Of a stretch of DNA of 64,000 bases, positions 61,891-64,000 are shown in pieces. Each line of letters starts with the position of its first letter. Positions within the stretch are counted from its first letter, which is position 1. A program made the position numbers and the translations under genes. Under the pieces are notes generated by a model. That model did no database searches. It was not told the DNA's origin and saw only the letters and a list, made by a program, of their open reading frames with translations. This DNA comes from DRYM01 sp964564025 (GTDB taxonomy: Archaea; Thermoproteota; Thermoprotei_A; EX4484-217-1): NCBI GenBank assembly GCA_964564025.1, contig CAZLZO010000005.1:7037-71036 (forward strand). The letters are read 5' to 3'.

Positions 61891-62004
61891 TTAGCCACAC
61901 CAGCTTCTCAAGTAATATGTGCACTATGGTTCTAGTAGAAAGAGTTTTAAATATGTTTCCACCGAGAATTTCCAGTCAGAATAAATTTCAAAGGTGCATC
62001 AGGA

Positions 62005-62187
62005 ATGGTCAAATATAGAACCTGCGTGTTCTGCGGCAGAACTATAGAGCCTGGCACAGGAATAATGTATGTTAAAAACGATGGCACTATTTTCTGGTTC
62101 TGTTCTAGAAAATGTTTTAAAAACATGTTAAAGCTTAGACGAAATCCTAAAAAGTACAAGTGGTCATTAAAGTACGCTAAAGCATAA
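62005..62187 (+). CDS. rpl24e: Ribosomal protein eL24
   Basis: Archaeal/eukaryotic zinc-containing protein, 60 residues. The zinc cysteines are CVFCG (6-10) and CSRKC (about 32-36) in VKYRTCVFCGRTIEPGTGIM and FWFCSRKCFKN. The ATG at 62005 follows AAAGGTGCATCAGGA. The ndk gene begins 18 nt after its stop. Confidence 0.95.
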   Translation: MVKYRTCVFCGRTIEPGTGIMYVKNDGTIFWFCSRKCFKNMLKLRRNPKKYKWSLKYAKA

Positions 62188-62205
62188 AAACGTGGCTGAT
62201 CCAAA

Positions 62206-62631
62206 ATGGTTCTCCAAAGAACCTATGTTATGATAAAACCTGACGGCGTAAAACGAGGGCTTATAGGTGAAATAATTAGGAGAATAGAAAATAAGGGTCT
62301 TAAAATAGTTGCTTTAAAAATGCTTAAGCTATCTAAGGAGAAAGCCGAAGAACTTTATTCTGTACATAAAGGAAAGCCATTTTTCAATAGCTTAGTAGAG
62401 TTTGTTACTTCAGGACCTGTAGTGGCGATGATTGTTGAGGGTGATGAAGCAGTAAGTGTTATGAGAACACTCATAGGACCTACCGATGGCAGAAAGGCTC
62501 CTCCAGGAACGATTAGAGGAGACTTTGCCTTATCTATTCAGGAAAATATAATTCATGCTGCCGATAGTGTTGAAACTGCTGAAAGAGAAATGTGGATTGT
62601 TTTTGATAAAAGCGAAGTTGTTTCTTACTAA
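62206..62631 (+). CDS. ndk: Nucleoside diphosphate kinase
   Basis: Balances nucleoside triphosphate pools. The 141 residues carry YVMIKPDGVKRGLIGEIIRR (about 6-25), RTLIGPTDGRKAPPGTIRGD and the active-site histidine in ENIIHAADSVE (about 113-123). The last 4 nt overlap the convergent infB gene. Confidence 0.96.
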   Translation: MVLQRTYVMIKPDGVKRGLIGEIIRRIENKGLKIVALKMLKLSKEKAEELYSVHKGKPFFNSLVEFVTSGPVVAMIVEGDEAVSVMRTLIGPTDGRKAPPGTIRGDFALSIQENIIHAADSVETAEREMWIVFDKSEVVSY

Positions 62632-64000
62632 ATGAAAACCATTGCTGCAAATGATGGATTAGATTTTCTCTTCACTTTAACTATTTCTCTAAGAACCATT
62701 AGTTCGTCATTGCTTAATTCTGATTTATACTTTTTAATCCATAATTCAACGTGTTTTTCAGGAACATCTGTGTAGAGAACGTCTCCTTCATTAATTTGTC
62801 TACCGACCATAACTCTGCCTTTAATAGATATTGCTACTGCTTGTCCAACTTTTGCTTCACCTACGGTTTTGCCTTTATCTTGTATTTGAAGTATTTCACC
62901 TATTCTTTTACCATCACTTGCCCTCATAAGGGGGTATCCTGGCTTTACTATTCCCCCTAAAACCTCTATTCCAACTATTGCTGGCTCGCTTCTTCTAAAA
63001 ACGTATCCTGGAAGTATCCTGATTTTACCTGGTCTTATGAGCTTTTGTAGCTCAGCTAGTTTTTCTCTTTCTCTTTCCTTAGTAAGCCATTTAAGATATT
63101 CTTCTATGAGCCTATAGATTACATTGTGCTTAAATATTCTAACATTTTCTCTGGTAGCTTCTTCTTCAACTCCGGGAAGAGGCTTCACATTGAATGCTAA
63201 AATTACTCCATAGTACCTGTTTTTCTTAAGGGAAGTGGAGGCTTCAACAACATCTCTTTTACTTATAGGTCCTACATCTGCTAATCTAACCGGAATATTA
63301 TTTCGCTTTAAAGCATCCACAAGTGCCTCTAATGTACCTAAAGTGTCAGCTTTAACAACAACTCCTACAACATCCTTTGAAATTCTTATGCTAGCTACTT
63401 CTTCAGCAACTTTCCTCTTATACTCTTCAACTTTAGTTAAATCCTCAACTGCGAAAATAGGTGAACCAGCTAATGCATCATTAAGGTTTGGAGCTGAAAT
63501 TTTAACTCCAGCAGCTGCAATAACATGGTCTACCTGCATGAATTTTTCTTCTGGAGCACGTATTTCCTGCAGTGGTTTAGGCATTAATAAGGCTCTTATC
63601 TTAGTAACTATTGGTTCATATTTCCCTCCAACAACTATTACGTCTCCTTTTTTCAATACGCCATCGTAAATTATGACATCTATTGTCGTACCTAATCCTG
63701 GTTCCTCTTTAACCTCTAAAATCACCCCCTTAGCTGGGCCTTCAGCATACATGAGTCTTTTAGCCATATATTGCTGTGTAAGCCCTGCAAGTACTGCTAA
63801 AAGTTCGGGGATTCCCTCACCTGTCTTTGCCGAAACTGGAACTATAGCTACAGTTTTTGTGAAATCCCTTATTCTATCAAACCTATCAGCTCTAAAGCCT
63901 AACTTATACATTTCACCTATGATTTTATATAATAGTTCTTCAAGTCTTGTTTGAACGTTCGGAGACTGTTTTCTAAAGGTTATAAGGAATGGTTCATCGG
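62628..64000 (-). CDS. infB: Translation initiation factor aIF5B/IF2 (partial, N-terminus outside)
   Basis: GTPase that promotes subunit joining. The frame is open from base 64000 to the stop at 62628, giving 457 visible residues; the start and most of the G domain lie beyond the right edge. Visible parts: the end of the G domain with the G5 motif VPVSAKTGEGIPELLAVLAG, domain II (GTTIDVIIYDGVLKKGDVIV), domain III (VVGVVVKADTLGTLEALVDA) and domain IV (GYVFRRSEPAIVGIEVLGGI). In other archaea infB follows ndk on the same strand; here it is inverted. Confidence 0.95.
   Translation of the reverse strand, partial: DEPFLITFRKQSPNVQTRLEELLYKIIGEMYKLGFRADRFDRIRDFTKTVAIVPVSAKTGEGIPELLAVLAGLTQQYMAKRLMYAEGPAKGVILEVKEEPGLGTTIDVIIYDGVLKKGDVIVVGGKYEPIVTKIRALLMPKPLQEIRAPEEKFMQVDHVIAAAGVKISAPNLNDALAGSPIFAVEDLTKVEEYKRKVAEEVASIRISKDVVGVVVKADTLGTLEALVDALKRNNIPVRLADVGPISKRDVVEASTSLKKNRYYGVILAFNVKPLPGVEEEATRENVRIFKHNVIYRLIEEYLKWLTKEREREKLAELQKLIRPGKIRILPGYVFRRSEPAIVGIEVLGGIVKPGYPLMRASDGKRIGEILQIQDKGKTVGEAKVGQAVAISIKGRVMVGRQINEGDVLYTDVPEKHVELWIKKYKSELSNDELMVLREIVKVKRKSNPSFAAMVFI

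Noticed and set aside
63235..63669. 144-codon ORF on the plus strand
   Set aside because: Shadow of infB, whose domains are visible on the other strand.
1..64000. CRISPR arrays, insertion sequences, integrases or prophage genes
   Set aside because: No regularly spaced repeats, transposase or integrase motifs, or phage structural genes were seen on either strand.

Overview
The window is a gene-dense, AT-rich stretch of an archaeal chromosome. Support for this is the A-type ATP synthase operon, archaeal/eukaryotic-type ribosomal proteins (eL14, eL18, eL19, eL24, eL32, eL34, eS4, eS28, L7Ae), RNA polymerase subunits D and N, the RNase P protein Rpp29, PCNA, Cbf5, the archaeal isoprenoid genes (isopentenyl phosphate kinase, type 2 IPP isomerase) and box C/D guide RNA genes. 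The cbf5 gene carries a bulge-helix-bulge intron, a feature reported from Crenarchaeota/Thermoproteota, so a thermophilic Thermoproteota-like (TACK) lineage is the best guess. I cannot name a genus.

Layout. 1-5530 (minus): ATP synthase genes H-I-K-E-C-F-A, the A gene running off the left edge. 5672-22403: metabolic and information genes in both orientations (FeoA, thioredoxin reductase, SLC41/MgtE-type transporter, ValRS, M29 aminopeptidase, adenine deaminase, ArgG-ArgH, an Mrr-like nuclease next to PCNA, IleRS, small unknowns). A box C/D guide RNA gene lies at 22405-22453. 22808-39811 (plus): the large ribosomal superoperon uL3 to uL15, then secY, adk, eL34, cmk, eL14 and cbf5. It lacks uL2 and uS19, and an unknown 92-residue gene under a very long hairpin stands in their place. 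It also lacks aIF1. 39811-41421: an RsmC-like methyltransferase, tRNA-Ser(UGA) and another methyltransferase. 41640-49342: an accessory island with a broken hemerythrin gene, a carbohydrate ABC transporter, an AgaS-like sugar-phosphate isomerase, a GatZ/KbaZ-like protein and a second box C/D guide RNA gene. 49694-54099 (plus): uS13-uS4-uS11-rpoD-eL18-uL13-uS9-rpoN-uS2. 54161-61129 (plus): MEMO family protein, a protein in the mevalonate kinase position without the kinase motif, isopentenyl phosphate kinase, type 2 IPP isomerase, prenyl diphosphate synthase, a DUF2118-like protein and GluRS. 61214-64000: L7Ae, eS28 (inverted), eL24, Ndk and infB (inverted, cut by the right edge).

How it works together. 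Most genes build the ribosome, charge tRNAs, modify rRNA (Cbf5, SPOUT and RsmC-like methyltransferases, C/D guides), secrete proteins and make lipid precursors. The island at 42-49 kb looks like import of a sugar or amino sugar followed by sugar-phosphate isomerisation and aldolase-type breakdown. The sodium-site residues in the ATPase K subunit suggest a Na+-coupled membrane energetics.

The most interesting items are: the cbf5 intron that splits the codon of the catalytic aspartate; the 20-bp hairpin hiding the ribosome-binding site and start codon of the unknown gene in the uL2/uS19 position, with a 12-codon upstream ORF over its 5' arm; two antisense-oriented C/D guide RNA genes, one with a guide that seems to match 23S rRNA; and the motif-less mevalonate-kinase-position protein. 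No CRISPR array, insertion sequence or prophage is visible.
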